NCBI GenBank assembly: GCA_947088155.1
Contig: CAMUFL010000010.1
Coordinates: 1 to 45,044, forward strand
Direction of reading: 5' to 3'
Origin: an uncultured Gardnerella sp.
GTDB lineage: Bacteria > Actinomycetota > Actinomycetes > Actinomycetales > Bifidobacteriaceae
DNA: 45,044 nucleotides
Positions within the stretch are counted from its first letter, which is position 1; each line of letters opens with the position of its first letter. Of this stretch, positions 1 to 8,989 are shown one piece after another. Made by a program: the position numbers and the translations under genes. The notes under the pieces are model-generated. The model worked only from the letters and a program-made list of their open reading frames with translations, did not search any database and was not told the DNA's origin.

Positions 1-112
1 CCCACTGATGGGCTAAGGCTCCAGATGATGCTTACACAAAATAGGCATCGTTTCTGATTCTACACACCACTAAGAATAATTGCTGATATTTTTCGCACAG
101 ATTGGATTCTTT

Positions 113-245
113 ATGAAGCTTTGCAGTTATGCTCTGCAGACACTGAGTACTTGCTGATTAGCGAACACTAGCATTCGCGCTACTGCACGCACCACGCTAG
201 GTATTCCTCCTACCATACCAAAAACAACTTTGAGTGAATTTACTA
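113..245. repeat. Composite intergenic repeat, module X, copy 1
   Basis: This sequence recurs with substitutions at about 29038-29167, 32450-32626 and 36943-37067. It begins with GCTTTGCAGT, contains GAGTACTTGCTGATTAGCGA and CACTAGCAT, and always lies directly before the inverted-repeat element E. On the minus strand it gives a short open reading frame with a recurring peptide (MLVFANQQVL). It has no ribosome binding site I can recognise and it varies between copies like non-coding DNA, so I do not call a gene. Positions 1-112 before it hold nothing I can identify. Confidence 0.7.
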
Positions 246-424
246 GTGAGTGATAGGAATTGCTTGTCGAGCAATATAAAAGCGGAGCGATAGTAACAAT
301 CTTTTTGATAAATAAATATTTTCGCAAAAAAGTAACTAAAAAACTAAACTTAACTATGCAACCTTTAAGTCTAAATAAGGTATAAGAGCGGAGCGCTGCA
401 AGACAAGTAATTCCTATCACTCAC
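246..424. mobile_element. MITE-like element E, copy 1
   Basis: This is a 179-bp element bounded by 23-bp terminal inverted repeats at 246-268 and 402-424. The left end starts GTGAGTGATAGGAATTGCTT and the right end is its reverse complement with one mismatch. Related complete copies lie at 32627-32806 and 37068-37247, and a truncated copy starts at 29168. The interior is AT-rich and holds a shared block (CGAGCAATATAAAAGCGGAG). No transposase is encoded, so it would be non-autonomous if mobile. Positions 425-485 hold only A-rich short repeats before the ABC gene stop. Confidence 0.7.
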
Positions 425-485
425 AGCCACATAAAATAAAATCACAAATAAAATAAAATCGCAAATAAAGAAACTCGAAACTAAA

Positions 486-1238
486 TCAGCAAAGAGATCC
501 GAAGTCCATCGTGTAGGTGCGGTCAGCGCAACTTGCAGCATCGGAATCGTGCGTTACCATTAGCACCGCCGAGCCAAGATTTGCAGCCTCGCGCAACATT
601 TCCATCACTATGCGAGTGTGCTCTGGATCCAAATCGCCAGTAGGCTCGTCCAAAAGCAAAAGTTTCGGATTATTTATTAGCGCGCGCACAATCATTACGC
701 GACGCATCTCGCCTCCGGAAAGCTCCTTTGGATAGCACCACAGCAAATCCTCAATATGCAAGCGTTTGCAAAAATCAAGCGCACGATTTGAGTAGTAATC
801 TTCGCCATCTGCCTTTTTGCTATTTTGATTTTCGCTTATTTGCTCATTATTTTTCGCGATTTGCACAGGTAAAAGAATGTTGTTATACACAGTAAGATTC
901 GGCAAAAGCGTCTGCGATTGCGTAACAAAACCTATATTTTGCGCACGCAAGCTAGATACTTGCGCATCGCTAAATTCAGGCGCGGAAATCTCCTCGCCTA
1001 AAACAGTTACGCTTCCGTGAGTCGGCTTAAGTAATCCTGCAATCAAATTTAGTAAAGTAGATTTTCCGTTGCCAGATTTACCAACAATCGCAACAAAATC
1101 GCCACTATTTAGCGAAAAACTTACGTTATTTACTGCAGAAAATCTGTGATTTCTACGCATAAACTCTCTAGTTACGCGCGTAAGTTTCAGCACAGAAAAA
1201 GGCGATTTTTCGCTATTCGATACTGCCGTTTCGCACAT
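486..1238 (-). CDS. ABC transporter ATP-binding protein (MacB/LolD type)
   Basis: This 250-residue nucleotide-binding subunit would energise the FtsX-like permease encoded just upstream. The P-loop is at residues 53-61 (GKSGNGKST within IVGKSGNGKST), the Q-loop at about 104-109 (FVTQSQ), the signature LSGGE at 173-177 and the Walker B/catalytic glutamate LLLLDEPTGDLD at 193-204. All motifs needed for ATP hydrolysis are present. A hydrophilic insertion at about 128-150 (Asn, Glu and Lys rich) is not typical of the family. The ATG at 1238 has a purine-rich GGGGAG upstream at good spacing. The permease stop is only 29 bp away, so the genes are probably co-transcribed. LolD/MacB-type ATPases work with permeases that do mechanical work or export peptides or lipids; the substrate cannot be read from the sequence. 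Confidence 0.93.
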   Translation of the reverse strand: MCETAVSNSEKSPFSVLKLTRVTREFMRRNHRFSAVNNVSFSLNSGDFVAIVGKSGNGKSTLLNLIAGLLKPTHGSVTVLGEEISAPEFSDAQVSSLRAQNIGFVTQSQTLLPNLTVYNNILLPVQIAKNNEQISENQNSKKADGEDYYSNRALDFCKRLHIEDLLWCYPKELSGGEMRRVMIVRALINNPKLLLLDEPTGDLDPEHTRIVMEMLREAANLGSAVLMVTHDSDAASCADRTYTMDFGSLC

Positions 1239-1267
1239 ATAATTACTCCCCTTCTACTCTTCTCCTC

Positions 1268-2479
1268 TTACTCACCCGCTCGAAGCGTCAAATACGTTTC
1301 GCGCATAGCAATACGCAAAGTTGTAAGCGCAGAAGCTGCCACAACCGCAATAATCGCAAGCAACACGCTAACAGCCATAAGAGCTAATACCGGCATTGCC
1401 GTAACTTCCAAATACGGGAGCTGCAATTGTTGCGCAATAAGCGAACTATAAGGGAAGAGTATAAGACTTGCGAACGCAACTCCAAGCGCGCCGCCTGCTA
1501 AACCGAGTATTGCAGATTCTCGCGCCACAACGCTCAAAAGCATTTTTCTAGTTGCGCCTAATATTCGAAGAGAAGCAAACTCTTTTTTGCGCTCGTTTAC
1601 AGAAGTTGCAAAAACCGCAATCAAAACAAGCAATCCAACAATCCAAAATGCCGCAATTACAAGCGTTAGTGTGCGAGTAAAAACGCCAAGATTGGCTTGA
1701 GTAGTTGAGGTAATTCCGCCTGGAAAAACTATGCCAATACTAGAAAGACCAGTTGTTTTGCGAATATTTTCCGCTACTTGCTTTGCGCTATAGCCTTTGC
1801 TTATTTTTACTAAAACTGCCGAGATTGCTTTTTTTGCATATTCTTTCGGTATGGCAGTGTGATGCACTTTCGTTGAATACTCAACTACTTGCGGCACACT
1901 TTCGCGGCGCACAAAAACCGAATTGTCAATACTTGTTCCGGTTTTTGCGAGTTGCGCTACCACAGGCCATTGGTGGCCAAAAAGCCGAACAGTGTGCTTG
2001 TAGGAAACTAGCACGTTTGCTCCAGCAATCATCTCGCCTTTTTGCAAAGATTTTTTGTGCTGCGAGTAAATCCAAGGACCTATTACGAAATCAGAATCCG
2101 GATCAAAACCAATAATCTGCAACTTTTCTGCGCAGCAACCTGCAGAAAGTGAGGAAATATACGTTTGCGCGCTCGACTTTTGAACTCCCGGCGAACGTTT
2201 AACTAAATCTTCAATATTATTGGTGAAATAAAAAGTGCTTGAACCGCCGTTAGTTAAAAGCGCTTCAGCTTTAGTATGCGTGCCGTTTGGGATAACCATA
2301 ATGTCGGCTCCCATACGAGCACGCATACTGTTCAAACCTTGTGCAAGATTCATAGAAAGCAGCGAGCCGCCGAAAAATATTGCAGATAGACATGCGGCAA
2401 CCACAATAAGTGCGGCAGTTCGCAATGATTTTCGTTTAAGATTCTCCAGCGGCAAGCTCTTTAATGTAATAATGCGCAT
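1268..2479 (-). CDS. FtsX-like ABC transporter permease
   Basis: This 403-residue membrane protein has the MacB/FtsX layout. An N-terminal transmembrane segment lies at about 20-45 (RTAALIVVAACLSAIFFGGS). A long extracytoplasmic domain follows at about 50-265, and three transmembrane segments lie in the last 140 residues. The MacB-like periplasmic region includes GADIMVIPNGTHTKAEA. It lies between the DUF4418 gene and the ATPase with gaps of 26 and 29 bp, which points to a three-gene operon. The start at 2479 has only a weak upstream purine stretch (AAAGAAC), so translation may be coupled to the preceding gene. The substrate is unknown. The motifs place it with permeases that couple ATP hydrolysis to extracytoplasmic movement rather than with classical importers. 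Confidence 0.88.
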   Translation of the reverse strand: MRIITLKSLPLENLKRKSLRTAALIVVAACLSAIFFGGSLLSMNLAQGLNSMRARMGADIMVIPNGTHTKAEALLTNGGSSTFYFTNNIEDLVKRSPGVQKSSAQTYISSLSAGCCAEKLQIIGFDPDSDFVIGPWIYSQHKKSLQKGEMIAGANVLVSYKHTVRLFGHQWPVVAQLAKTGTSIDNSVFVRRESVPQVVEYSTKVHHTAIPKEYAKKAISAVLVKISKGYSAKQVAENIRKTTGLSSIGIVFPGGITSTTQANLGVFTRTLTLVIAAFWIVGLLVLIAVFATSVNERKKEFASLRILGATRKMLLSVVARESAILGLAGGALGVAFASLILFPYSSLIAQQLQLPYLEVTAMPVLALMAVSVLLAIIAVVAASALTTLRIAMRETYLTLRAGE

Positions 2480-2505
2480 TGTTTATGTTCTTTGCTTAAA
2501 TAAGC

Positions 2506-2916
2506 TTATTTAGCTGCTAATTCGCGCGCAGTATTGGTGTCGAAATACACGGATACTGCTGCGAATACTGCTGCAAGCACAGACAGAACAATCAATGTTG
2601 GGCGAGTAACAGATGCGCAATGCATCATTGGGCTCTTGCACACGCCAATTAGGAAAGTTGGAACTGCAAGCATAAGCAGAGCGTTCACAATTACAGCAAT
2701 GTTCAATCCGGCGCGAACCTGCTCGCTAACGAACAGAGAAATAATGCCGAGAACTGCAATAACAACACCAATGCCGAGAGCCGCGCGACCAGTGTAGTAG
2801 CAGGCCATATGCATGCCACCTTCTGACGCACATACTTTAGCGAAGGTCAAAGGAGCGATAGCAATAAGCACGCCGAAAACAATCGCTGGAATTGACGCGA
2901 ATAATTTATTTTTCAT
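2506..2916 (-). CDS. DUF4418 family membrane protein
   Basis: This 136-residue protein is made almost entirely of four predicted transmembrane helices, at about 5-25, 45-65, 70-95 and 105-125. It carries the cysteine- and histidine-containing pattern GGMHMACYYTGRAALG after the first helix and CKSPMMHCASVTRP before the last. This matches my memory of the DUF4418 family, whose function is not established. The paired Cys/Met/His residues outside the helices could bind a metal, but that is inference. It is the first gene of the operon with the FtsX-like permease and ATPase, and its ATG is preceded by GAGG at 8 nt. Confidence 0.8.
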   Translation of the reverse strand: MKNKLFASIPAIVFGVLIAIAPLTFAKVCASEGGMHMACYYTGRAALGIGVVIAVLGIISLFVSEQVRAGLNIAVIVNALLMLAVPTFLIGVCKSPMMHCASVTRPTLIVLSVLAAVFAAVSVYFDTNTARELAAK

Positions 2917-2948
2917 AATAAATACCTCATTAAATGTATGTTATTAAT

Positions 2949-2977
2949 TTTTTAGTGTCACATTTTCCTTAATGCAA
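2949..2977 (-). promoter_or_regulatory. Candidate promoter of the DUF4418-permease-ATPase operon
   Basis: On the minus strand there is TTGCAT (2972-2977), a 17-bp spacer and TAAAAA (2949-2954), about 30 bp before the start at 2916. The -10 matches consensus at four of six positions, so this is a weak call. In the rest of 2917-3341, the only other signal is a plus-strand TTGAAT-N16-TATAAT at 3218-3245 with no gene behind it. Confidence 0.35.
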
Positions 2978-3341
2978 CACGCCTTACGGCACTCACGTTT
3001 GCAAGTACCACGTCTTCGCTAAAACCTGTTCATAAATACGAATTTGTAAATTTATAAACACAAATTCATAACTGCAAGTTTGCAATTACGCATTTATGAA
3101 CACAAAACCAGCAATGCTCAAGAATTTAACCAACTTCCCCTTAAGTCACGAATCTTACGCATTCCACGTTTTCGTTTCCTCTTATATTTTTTCGTATTGT
3201 CAATCAGAAAACAAGTCTTGAATATTTTGTTTTCGTGTATATAATTGCGCGGTAATTATAACAATATTACAATTAATATTTTAATGTAATCTTCAATAAT
3301 TACGCATTATTTTACGAGTAAACTGCATAAAACGAAAAATT

Positions 3342-6300
3342 TTACAATTTCTCTATTGGTGCAACTCGAAGCATTAAACGCTTTACGCCGTCGGAGCCAA
3401 AATCGACCGTAATGATTGAGTTTCTGCCCTTATCTTGAGTTGCAATAACAGTTCCTAAACCGTAAGTGTCGTGCGTAATTTTGTCGCCAATTTGGAAGTC
3501 TTGAATATTTAGATTGTTGTCTTTATCCATTACTCCGGAAGATGAGCCGAGTTTTGTAGCGCTTGTTGACGAGGTAGATTTTGCGGTGATTTTGCGCGTT
3601 TTTACAGCGCTCGACTTATACGAATTTGATTTGGATGCATACGATTTAGATCCGTAAGAAGATCCGTAAGATTTTCCGGAACCGTAAGAAGAGCCGTAAG
3701 ATTTAGAGCCGTAAGATTTACTTCTTCCGTAAGAAGAACCGTAAGATTTGCCGGAACTGTACGATTTGCCGGAACCGTAAGCGCTGCCGCCGTAAGTCGT
3801 TTTTCCACTAAACGCATCGCTATAATCGTCATCCCAGCCGCCGAAATCGCTATCAAAATCGCCGCCGAAATCACTATCGAAGTCGCCGCCAAAGTCGCCG
3901 CCGCGCCTAGACGAAGCACCCCAGCGATTAACATCAGCCTCTTTACGCTTCCAATCAATCAAATCATCCGGAATCTCATCCAAAAACTGGCTTGGAATCA
4001 TATCCTGAGCCTGCCCCCACTGCGCACGCACAGCAGCAAGCGTCACATACAAACGCTGCTTAGCACGCGTAATTCCAACGTAAGCAAGACGACGCTCCTC
4101 GCAAAGCTCACCATCGTCCTCCAAAGCGCGCGAATGCGGAAAAGTACCCTGCTCCATGCCAGTTAAGAACACAACCGGATACTCCAAACCCTTAGCCGTG
4201 TGAAGAGTCATCAACGTAACCTTGCCAGTATCCTCATTTTCACCCGGCAACTGATCCGAATCCGCCACAAGCGCCGTCGTTTCAAGGAAACCAGCCACGC
4301 TGGCATCCGGCGTATTCTGCTCATACTCTGCCGCAACCGACTGCAATTGCGACAAATTATCAACTCGAGAAGCATCCTGCGGATCTTCAGAACGCTGCAA
4401 ATCCTCCAGCAAACCGCTGTCTTTCAAAATGCTGTCAATAACTTTAGAAGGCTTCGAATCGTTGTCTTGCATGCACGTCATTAAGTTGTGCATAAGCTCG
4501 CGGAATTCTTTAAGCTTTGAAGCAGTGCGGGTTGGCATGCCTTCAATTAATTCCAAATGCTCCAAAGCCTGCCAGAAGCTCACTCCTTGCGTTTGCGAGT
4601 ATTGAGTAAGCAAAGACTCCGCGCGAGGCCCAAGTCCGCGCTTTGGCACGTTCAAAATTCGGCGCATATTCACGTCGTCATCCGGGTTTGCCATGGACTG
4701 CAAGTATGCGAGCGCATCCTTTACTTCGCGGCGCTCATAAAACTTCGTGCCACCAACCAGCTGATACGGAAGACCAGCCTTAACAAGCGCATCTTCCAAC
4801 GAACGCGACTGCGCATTCGCACGGTACATAATTGCAATATCCGAGTAAGCAACACCTTCTTCTCCGGCTAATCGCGCTATTTCCTGCGCAACCCAAGCTG
4901 CTTCCTGCTGAGCGTTATCCGCAGCGTAACCGCAAATTGGATCGCCCTGGCCTAGTGCCGTCCACAATTTTTTAGGCTTTCGACCTTGATTATGCGAAAT
5001 AACAGCGTTGGCAGCGTCCAAAATTGTTTGCGTAGAGCGGTAGTTTTGCTCAAGCATAATAGTCGTTGCGTTCGGGAAATCTTTTTCAAAGTCTTGAATA
5101 TTGCGAATATCTGCGCCGCGGAAAGCGTAAATTGACTGGTCGGAGTCGCCGACGACGGTGATTGATGCAGGAGAATCAGTTTGTTGCAGCTGCTGATGCG
5201 TTGCATTTGCGTTAGATTGCGTTGCATTTGCGTTACTTTGCTTTACATCCACTCCTGCAAGCTCTCGAATAAGCTCGTATTGTGCGTGATTAGTATCCTG
5301 ATACTCGTCAACCAAAATGTAGCGGAACTTATGCCGATAGTATTTCGCAACTTCTGGCGCTTCTCGCATAAGCTGCACGGTTCGCATAATCAAATCGTCA
5401 AAATCAACAGCATTAGCTTGAGCTAAACGATGCTGATATTCCGCATAAATCGTTGCGTACACGGCTTCAGAATTTCCAGCGTGCGCAATTTGCTGCCCCA
5501 AAACTCCCGGCTTGTAATCGTTTGCATACATGTCGAGCTGCTCGCGCCAACTAATCAAACTGTTTTTGCAATCCGAAATCTTCGCCAAAATATTGCGCGG
5601 CGTAAAACGCTTAATATCGACATTAAGCTCAGTTGCAATAATTTTTACCAAACGCTCACAATCGGCAGTATCGTAAATAGAAAAGCCCGGTTTTAAGCCA
5701 ATACTTTGGCCAGACCTGCGAAGTATTTTCACGCATGCGGAATGGAAAGTCGAAACCCACATGCTGCTTGCTTCACCGCCAATAAGACTGCTTAAGCGCT
5801 CGCGCATTTCGGCTGCGGCTTTGTTCGTAAAAGTGATGGCGAGAATTTGGCTTGGCCACGCACCTTTTTGGCTTAAAATCCAGGCGATTCTGCGCGTAAG
5901 AACTCGCGTTTTGCCGCTTCCGGCTCCTGCACCAATAAGAAGAGCCGGGCCGTCATATTGCACGGCTTTAGATTGTTGCGGATTTAAGCCGTCGAGTAGT
6001 TTTTGCGCGTCTACTGCGATTCTGGGATGCGCGGAAGGCGCGTAGGTTTCTTGCGGATATTCTTGCGAGTAATCTTGAGCGTAATCTTGAGCGTAGGTTT
6101 CTTGAGCGTAATCTGCTTGCGCGTAGGCTTCTTGCGCAGGTGCAGTCTCTTGCGCAGGTGCAGTCTCTTGCGCATAAGCGTCAGCATACTCGTCATAACT
6201 GTAGTTAGCGTAATCACTTGCATCCGCAACATTCTCGTAAAAACTATCGTCCGAAACTGCCGAATCCGCAGCATTCTCGTAAAAACCATCATCCGAAACT

Positions 6301-6377
6301 GACGAATCAACGGGATTTCCCAATAAATCACTCTCGTACCCGTAATCGCTATCTTTTGCACCCATACTTGCACCCAT
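3342..6377 (-). CDS. pcrA: UvrD/PcrA-type ATP-dependent 3'-5' DNA helicase
   Basis: This superfamily 1A helicase unwinds DNA in repair and replication restart. The core starts near residue 126 (LLDGLNPQQSKAV), with Walker A GAGAGSGKT at 149-157. Then come LVDEYQDTN (motif II), VVGDSDQSIYAFRGAD (III), QNYRSTQTIL (IV), TLHTAKGLEYPVVF (V) and YVGITRAKQRLYV (VI). The last 65 residues form the Tudor-like domain that contacts RNA polymerase in PcrA. At 1011 residues it is longer than the usual 720-850. The extra length is an acidic, repetitive N-terminus (1-118, QETAPAQETAPAQE and YAQDYAQDY), an Asn/Ala/Thr/Gln insertion just before motif III, and a Tyr-Gly-Ser-Lys linker at about 850-945. The start at 6377 has GGAG 7 nt upstream; a second in-frame ATG lies four codons later. 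No terminator is visible after the stop. Confidence 0.95.
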   Translation of the reverse strand: MGASMGAKDSDYGYESDLLGNPVDSSVSDDGFYENAADSAVSDDSFYENVADASDYANYSYDEYADAYAQETAPAQETAPAQEAYAQADYAQETYAQDYAQDYSQEYPQETYAPSAHPRIAVDAQKLLDGLNPQQSKAVQYDGPALLIGAGAGSGKTRVLTRRIAWILSQKGAWPSQILAITFTNKAAAEMRERLSSLIGGEASSMWVSTFHSACVKILRRSGQSIGLKPGFSIYDTADCERLVKIIATELNVDIKRFTPRNILAKISDCKNSLISWREQLDMYANDYKPGVLGQQIAHAGNSEAVYATIYAEYQHRLAQANAVDFDDLIMRTVQLMREAPEVAKYYRHKFRYILVDEYQDTNHAQYELIRELAGVDVKQSNANATQSNANATHQQLQQTDSPASITVVGDSDQSIYAFRGADIRNIQDFEKDFPNATTIMLEQNYRSTQTILDAANAVISHNQGRKPKKLWTALGQGDPICGYAADNAQQEAAWVAQEIARLAGEEGVAYSDIAIMYRANAQSRSLEDALVKAGLPYQLVGGTKFYERREVKDALAYLQSMANPDDDVNMRRILNVPKRGLGPRAESLLTQYSQTQGVSFWQALEHLELIEGMPTRTASKLKEFRELMHNLMTCMQDNDSKPSKVIDSILKDSGLLEDLQRSEDPQDASRVDNLSQLQSVAAEYEQNTPDASVAGFLETTALVADSDQLPGENEDTGKVTLMTLHTAKGLEYPVVFLTGMEQGTFPHSRALEDDGELCEERRLAYVGITRAKQRLYVTLAAVRAQWGQAQDMIPSQFLDEIPDDLIDWKRKEADVNRWGASSRRGGDFGGDFDSDFGGDFDSDFGGWDDDYSDAFSGKTTYGGSAYGSGKSYSSGKSYGSSYGRSKSYGSKSYGSSYGSGKSYGSSYGSKSYASKSNSYKSSAVKTRKITAKSTSSTSATKLGSSSGVMDKDNNLNIQDFQIGDKITHDTYGLGTVIATQDKGRNSIITVDFGSDGVKRLMLRVAPIEKL

Positions 6378-6562
6378 ACTTACGCTCCATTAATGCTGCA
6401 AATTACATACGCCTACCTTCAGCAACAAAACGCCCCCACGTTTTAATTGCGCACGTATTTAATCAGGTTTACCACATGCCGCAGTCGTTTTTAGCGGCTT
6501 GTGTCACACGTTTGGGTATGCTTGAGCATACTGCAATGTAGTTACGCAAGAAGGGTCATATC

Positions 6563-7144
6563 GTGCAAGAGTTGGAAAATCGCATTATAAAAGACGGTAT
6601 TGTAAAGCCAGGAAACGTGCTAAAAGTAGACGCTTTTTTGAACCATCAGTGCGATGTTGCGTTGTTTGACAAAATGGGAGCAGCTTGGGCTGAGCATTTT
6701 CGCGATGCTGGTATTAATAAGATTCTTACGATTGAGGCTTCCGGCATTGGTATTGCCTGCGTTGCAGCGCGCCATTTTGGCAATATTCCTGTAGTTTTCG
6801 CAAAGAAAGCACAGTCGATTAATCTTGATGGCGACCAGTATGTTTCTACTGTTTTTTCCTTTACTAAGCAGCGCGAGTTTCCGGTAATTGTGTCGCGTAA
6901 GTATTTGAGTGCGGAGGATCGCGTGCTTATTTTGGACGATTTTTTGGCTAATGGCAAGGCTTTGCACGGTTTGATTGATATTTGCGATCACGCTGGTGCT
7001 ACGGTTGCCGGCATTGGCATTGCGATTGAAAAGGGATTCCAAGGCGGCGGTGACGAGCTTCGCGCGGCCGGATATGACTTGGATTCGCTGGCTATTGTTG
7101 ACGCGATGGATCCTAGCGACGGGTCGATTTCGTTCCGTAAGTAG
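6563..7144 (+). CDS. xpt: Xanthine phosphoribosyltransferase
   Basis: It converts xanthine and PRPP to XMP in purine salvage. At 193 residues it has the normal length. The PRPP-binding motif is VLILDDFLANGKA at 121-133, and the N-terminal pattern LENRIIKDG plus IEASGIGIA at 58-66 are typical of Xpt. The start is GTG at 6563, with AAGGG 8 nt upstream. It is transcribed divergently from pcrA; the 185 bp between them hold the promoters of both, but I see no purine riboswitch. Downstream is a dense repeat region instead of a simple terminator. Confidence 0.93.
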   Translation: MQELENRIIKDGIVKPGNVLKVDAFLNHQCDVALFDKMGAAWAEHFRDAGINKILTIEASGIGIACVAARHFGNIPVVFAKKAQSINLDGDQYVSTVFSFTKQREFPVIVSRKYLSAEDRVLILDDFLANGKALHGLIDICDHAGATVAGIGIAIEKGFQGGGDELRAAGYDLDSLAIVDAMDPSDGSISFRK

Positions 7145-7146
7145 CG

Positions 7147-7269
7147 CTCCGACCTGCTTTCGCGCTTAGAGCGTAGCGCGCGAAGGCAACTGGAGCGGAA
7201 ACTCGCTTAAGTTGGAAGTCCAGTGGACTTTCCACGCAAGCTCAGCAGCGAGAACTTAGAGCGCGAGCA
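7147..7269 (-). repeat. Structured repeat H, copy 1 (inverted orientation)
   Basis: Read on the minus strand this matches the other H copies (29245, 29380, 32041, 32878). It starts GCTCGCGCTC and ends near GGTCGGAGCG. The centre carries a hairpin around AAGTCCAGTGGACTT (about 7216-7230), with one arm reading TTGGAAGTCCA. A second GC-rich stem is formed by CTTTCGCGC and GCGCGAAGG. Lying directly after xpt, it may serve as its terminator, although there is no T-run. Confidence 0.65.
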
Positions 7270-7299
7270 CCACACAACCCAAGCCCTCCAAACGCGTGA

Positions 7300-7495
7300 G
7301 TGTTATTTCCTGTACACGCACGTAAAGTATTAATCGCCTTTCCGCAAAATTCCGACATTTCTTTTACACAGCTGTAAAGTTTTTGTCGGTTTTTGCTGAT
7401 ATTCCGATTTTTTCTTTACGCGCTTGTAAAGTTTTTGTCGGTTTTTGGCGAGATTTCGATTTTTTCTTTACAACGTTGTATAGGAATTGTCGGTT
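7300..7495 (+). repeat. 52-bp minisatellite S, array 1
   Basis: The marker TGTAAAG (variants CGTAAAG and TGTATAG) occurs at 7321, 7373, 7425 and 7477, exactly 52 bp apart. Each unit has a short palindrome around the marker (CTTTAC…GTAAAG) and a GTCGG…CCGA pair. A second array with the same period is at 17535-17840. Confidence 0.85.
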
Positions 7496-7507
7496 TTGCT
7501 GTTTTTT

Positions 7508-7600
7508 GGAACATTCGCCGGAAAATCACCCGGCATTTGTCGCTGAATTAGCCAATTTACGGAACATTCGCCGGAAAATTTCCCGGATTTTGTCGCTACT
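7508..7600 (-). repeat. 53-bp minisatellite M, array 1 (inverted)
   Basis: GGAACATTCGCCGGAAAAT occurs at 7508 and 7561, 53 bp apart. Each is followed by CCCGG and TTTTGTCGCT or a variant. This is the reverse complement of the family seen at 11921-12096 and elsewhere. Positions 7600-7740 hold AT-rich DNA that must contain the promoter of the next gene; I could not fix it confidently. Confidence 0.8.
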
Positions 7601-7753
7601 AAGCCGCCACAAACTCGCTAAAGCAAGTGCAAATGTGAAGGAAACGAGAAAAATTTTTCGCAAATATTAATTTTGCTGGAAAATACGATAAAGTAGTCCG
7701 GTTGGTATACTGCAATACTGTTGCAATAAACAATTGATTAGGTGGCTAAACAT

Positions 7754-8989
7754 ATGACTGAAGTGGTGATTGCGAGCGCTGCACGTACGCCTATTGGCAA
7801 ATTCGGCGGCAGCTTATCTTCGCTTTCCTCAGTTGATTTGGGAACGATTGCCGCAAAAGCCGCAATCGAACGCGCAGGTCTTAATGCTCACGACGTAGAT
7901 CAGGCCATTTTTGGCAACGTTTTACAAGCCGGAAGCGGGCAGAATGTTGCTCGCCAAATCGCATTGCGCGCTGGCCTCGACACTTCCAGCTGCGCAATGA
8001 CAATTAACGAAGTATGCGGATCGGGCTTAAAAGCAGTGCGCTTAGCACAATCGGCAATCGTTATGGGAGACGCGCAAGTTGTTGTTGCAGGCGGCACCGA
8101 AAGCATGAGCAACGTGCCGTTTTACGCAACCAATTCACGATTTAGCGGACACAAATACGGCGACTTTGCGCTAATTGACGGCTTGCAACGCGACGGCTTA
8201 AACGACGCTTTTACAGGCGACGCAATGGGCGTTACGGCAGAAAACGTGGCCGCAAAATTTGGTATTACTCGCGAATCTCAAGATATTTTTGCGCTTAAAT
8301 CTCACCAAAAAGCTGTTGCCGCTATTAAACGAGGCGATTTTGACGCTGAGATTGTGCCGGTAACGCTTGCAAACGGAAGCGTTGTAAGCAAAGACGAGCA
8401 TCCGCGCGAAGACACGTCTTTAGAGCAGCTGTCGAAATTGCGCACGCTTTTTAAAGCTTCGGGAGAAACTGGGGACGCGGCTTGCGAAAATAGCGCCCAC
8501 GAAACAGTCGCTCACGAATCGACTGTAACCGCTGGAAATGCAAGCGGAATCAACGACGGAGCCGCAGCACTCGTGCTCATGAGCAAAGATTATGCAGAAG
8601 CGCACGGAATTAAATATCTTGCGAAAATTGTGGGATTTGCAGAAGGCGGAATCGACCCAGATTTAATGGGTTACGCTCCAAAGCACGTGATGGAACGCAT
8701 GCTAAATGCAACCGGTAGCAGCGTTGAAAGCATTGATTTGTTTGAGATTAACGAGGCTTTTGCAGCTCAGAGTATTGCGGTTTCTGAGCAATTGCATATT
8801 GACGAGTCGAAGCTGAATGTGAGGGGCGGCGCGATTGCGCTCGGTCATCCGCTGGGTGCTAGTGGAGCGAGGATTTTGACGACGCTCATATACGCTTTGC
8901 GCGACCGTAATAAGAAAAATGGCGTGGCAGCGCTGTGCGTTGGCGGCGGAATTGGCGTTGCGATGCAGATTGAGTGCGCGAGTAAGTAG
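7754..8989 (+). CDS. Acetyl-CoA C-acetyltransferase (biosynthetic thiolase)
   Basis: It condenses two acetyl-CoA to acetoacetyl-CoA, the first step of the mevalonate pathway encoded by the next two genes. The catalytic Cys88 lies in NEVCGSGLKAV, His365 in ALGHPLGASGARI and Cys395 in LCVGGGIG. I chose ATG 7754 over the upstream GTG 7742 because AGGTGG (7740-7745) lies 8 nt before it and would overlap the GTG. This gives 411 residues, somewhat longer than the usual 390-400. The excess is a Glu/Ala/His-rich insertion (AACENSAHETVAHES) just before TVTAGNASGINDGAAA. The following 156 bp contain tandem repeats but no terminator, so transcription may continue into the reductase gene. Confidence 0.95.
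   Translation: MTEVVIASAARTPIGKFGGSLSSLSSVDLGTIAAKAAIERAGLNAHDVDQAIFGNVLQAGSGQNVARQIALRAGLDTSSCAMTINEVCGSGLKAVRLAQSAIVMGDAQVVVAGGTESMSNVPFYATNSRFSGHKYGDFALIDGLQRDGLNDAFTGDAMGVTAENVAAKFGITRESQDIFALKSHQKAVAAIKRGDFDAEIVPVTLANGSVVSKDEHPREDTSLEQLSKLRTLFKASGETGDAACENSAHETVAHESTVTAGNASGINDGAAALVLMSKDYAEAHGIKYLAKIVGFAEGGIDPDLMGYAPKHVMERMLNATGSSVESIDLFEINEAFAAQSIAVSEQLHIDESKLNVRGGAIALGHPLGASGARILTTLIYALRDRNKKNGVAALCVGGGIGVAMQIECASK

Noticed and set aside
127..420. 97-residue minus-strand ORF in the first repeat
   Set aside because: It spans module X and element E, has no ribosome binding site, and the other copies break the frame.
6378..6562. Purine riboswitch before xpt
   Set aside because: The region is short and I could not find the conserved three-way junction sequences.
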